Assembly (NCBI GenBank): GCA_001602645.1 | Contig: LUYE01000014.1 | Location: 1 to 64,000, forward strand | DNA: 64,000 bases | From: Methanosarcinales archaeon Methan_01 | GTDB lineage: Archaea; Halobacteriota; Methanosarcinia; Methanotrichales; Methanotrichaceae | Reading direction: 5' to 3' | Shown here: positions 62,577 through 64,000 of the stretch, in pieces | Layout of the letters: every line of letters starts with the position of its first letter | Numbering within the stretch: the first letter of the stretch is position 1 | Translations under genes and position numbers: made by a program | The notes under the pieces: generated by a model | Database searches by the model: none | What the model was told of the DNA's origin: nothing | What the model saw: the letters and a program-made list of their open reading frames with translations, nothing else

Positions 62577-63331
62577 CCGAGATCAGAGTTCTTAAGGTCG
62601 GCGGAAGCGTCCTGACCGATAAGACCCGCCTCGAATCTGCCAGGATCGAGGAGATAGGCCGGATCGCCGCCGAGATCGCGGGATGTGGACCCGGCCTCAT
62701 CCTCGTCCACGGGGCCGGCTCTTTCGGCCACTTCCACGCCGAACGGTATCGCCTCGCCGAGAGGTTCGACCCCGAGGGTGTCCTGGAGACCCATAGGTCC
62801 GTGGTGAGGCTGAACGACCTCGTCGTCGAGGGGCTGAGGAGGGCGGGCTCGTCCCCCGTCCCGGTACACCCCCTCAGCTCCGTCCTCCTCAAAGATGGGA
62901 GGATCGAGGCGATGGAGGTCGGGCCCATCCTCGAGATGGTGAAGAGGGGGCTCATCCCCGTCCTCCACGGCGACGTCTCCATGGACCTGATCCGCGGAGC
63001 AGCGATCGTCTCCGGCGATCAGCTCGTCTCCCATCTGGCGAGGGCGGTGAAGCCGGGGATCGTCGCTCTGGGAACGGCTGTCGACGGGGTGATCTCCGAC
63101 GGCAAGGTCCTCCCGATGGTCAGGAGGGCTGATATCTCCCGGATCGCCTCGGAGCTGGGCCCCTCAGCGGGGGTGGACGTCACCGGCGGGATGGGTGGGA
63201 AGATGAGAGAACTCCTCGATCTGGCCGAAGGGGGCGTCTCTTCGGTGATATTCAACGCTTCGAGGCCGGGGCTGATCGAGAGGGCCCTCCGGGGCGAGAG
63301 GGTAGGCACTCTGGTGGAGGGGAGAAGGTGA
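62573..63331 (+). CDS. ipk: Isopentenyl phosphate kinase
   Basis: 252 residues of the amino-acid-kinase fold. VLKVGGSVLTDK start, VHGAGSFGH with the catalytic His, GLIPVLHGDVSMD and SGDQLVSHLA. Phosphorylates isopentenyl phosphate to IPP in the archaeal mevalonate branch. ATG in ATGA overlaps the mvk stop. Followed by GTGA to fni. Confidence 0.93.
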   Translation: MTEIRVLKVGGSVLTDKTRLESARIEEIGRIAAEIAGCGPGLILVHGAGSFGHFHAERYRLAERFDPEGVLETHRSVVRLNDLVVEGLRRAGSSPVPVHPLSSVLLKDGRIEAMEVGPILEMVKRGLIPVLHGDVSMDLIRGAAIVSGDQLVSHLARAVKPGIVALGTAVDGVISDGKVLPMVRRADISRIASELGPSAGVDVTGGMGGKMRELLDLAEGGVSSVIFNASRPGLIERALRGERVGTLVEGRR

Positions 63332-64000
63332 CCACAGCCAAGAGGAAGCTGGACCACATCAGGATCTGCATCGAGAAGGAGGTGGAGGTTGGATGGCGGC
63401 CCTTCGAGGACGTTAGCCTAGTCCACAGGGCCCTCCCGGAGATCAACGCCGGGGAGATCGATACCAGGTGCCGATTTTTCGGAAAGGAGCTCGCCTTTCC
63501 CTTCATGATCACGGGAATGACGGGAGGCCATCCCGAGACCAAGGATATCAACGTAAACCTGGCCCTGGCGGCCCAGGAGGTGGGGGTGGCGATGGGCGTC
63601 GGGTCCCAGAGGGCTGCCCTTGAGATTCCCGAGGTGGAGGAGACGTTCTCGGCGGTGAGGGAGGCGGCGCCGGATATCCCCATAGTCGGCAACATCGGGG
63701 CGGTCCAGCTGGTAAGGGAGGGTCCGGAGGTGATCGACAGGCTGGCGGAGATGATCGGGGCCGACGCCGTGGCCGTCCACCTCAACTTCCTCCAGGAGAG
63801 CGTCCAGCCGGAGGGAGAGACCGAGGCCAGCGGGGCGGTGGCGGCGATCCGGGCCGCCTCCGACGGCAGGGTCCCCATCATCGCCAAGGAGACGGGGGCG
63901 GGGATCTCCAGGGAGGACGCCCTCGCCCTCCTGGATGCTGGAGTCAGGATCATTGACGTGGCCGGCCTCGGCGGCACCAGCTGGTCGGGGGTGGAGGCCT
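63328..64000 (+). CDS. fni: Type 2 isopentenyl-diphosphate delta-isomerase, 3' end beyond window
   Basis: At least 224 residues, open to the edge. KRKLDHIRICIEKEVE, PFMITGMTGGHPETKDINVNLALAAQEVGVAMGVGSQRAAL, AVHLNFLQESVQPEG and IIAKETGAGIS match FMN/NADPH-dependent type 2 isomerases, which convert IPP to DMAPP. GTG start overlaps the ipk stop by 3 nt. The C-terminal part is missing only because the window ends. Confidence 0.93.
   Translation, partial: MTTAKRKLDHIRICIEKEVEVGWRPFEDVSLVHRALPEINAGEIDTRCRFFGKELAFPFMITGMTGGHPETKDINVNLALAAQEVGVAMGVGSQRAALEIPEVEETFSAVREAAPDIPIVGNIGAVQLVREGPEVIDRLAEMIGADAVAVHLNFLQESVQPEGETEASGAVAAIRAASDGRVPIIAKETGAGISREDALALLDAGVRIIDVAGLGGTSWSGVEA

Overview
The window looks like chromosomal DNA of a GC-rich methanogenic archaeon, most likely a Methanothrix (Methanosaeta) relative; the genus is my inference. 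Support comes from coenzyme F420 genes (cofD, cofG), a methanogenesis-marker-12 homologue, archaeal glycerol-1-phosphate dehydrogenase (egsA), SRP19, archaeal SepF, RNA polymerase subunits N and K, archaeal-type ribosomal proteins, the archaeal mevalonate branch (mvk, ipk, type-2 IPP isomerase), TATA boxes about 25-30 nt upstream of starts, and GGAGG/GGTGA ribosome binding sites. No CRISPR array, complete insertion sequence or rRNA is visible.

Layout. 1-0.44 kb: left-edge ORF tail and a broken DJ-1/PfpI pseudogene. 0.44-5.8 kb: a receiver/PAS histidine kinase and two convergent secreted or anchored WNRTFGG-repeat proteins. 5.9-6.9 kb: an XRE regulator/DUF2178 membrane-protein operon, and an intergenic region whose promoter-operator module matches the operon's own promoter. 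6.9-29.8 kb: a tandem array of thirteen intact exported TPR genes plus one TPR pseudogene. Small secreted proteins, a TPR/lamin-tail fusion and a NosD-type beta-helix protein are interspersed. Many members share a near-identical 5' cassette (ribosome binding site, start, signal peptide), and several have stem-loop plus U-tract terminators that overlap their stop codons. 29.8-31.1 kb: a DUF1848 protein, a TCTCA microsatellite and a small Cys-rich ORF. 31.2-34.9 kb: an AT-richer island bounded by a 15-bp inverted repeat. It encodes two exported M23 peptidases, a 58-residue DnaJ-type zinc-finger microprotein and a small secreted copy of one peptidase's C-terminal domain.

35-40.8 kb: a minus-strand housekeeping string (marker 12, cofD, ZPR1-like, SepF, membrane protein, cofG, UPF0179, egsA). 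40.9-48.1 kb: ABC ATPase, ferredoxin-like protein, cupin, NifB, SRP19, DUF211, PHP hydrolase, DUF2209, HflX, UPF0280. 48.2-52.6 kb: a defence-type cluster (VapBC, a ribbon-helix-helix gene with a 57-residue partner, McrBC with an EVE domain). 52.9-58.2 kb: P2A-type ATPase, MBL-fold hydrolase, TctA-like permease. 58.4-64 kb: L18e-L13-S9-rpoN-tRNAPro-rpoK-S2-MEMO-mvk-ipk-fni, with fni cut by the window edge.

Most notable are the TPR array with its shared export cassette and candidate operator, the M23 island (peptidoglycan-cleaving family in an organism expected to lack peptidoglycan), and two genes (cofD, mvk) whose only sensible start is CTG.
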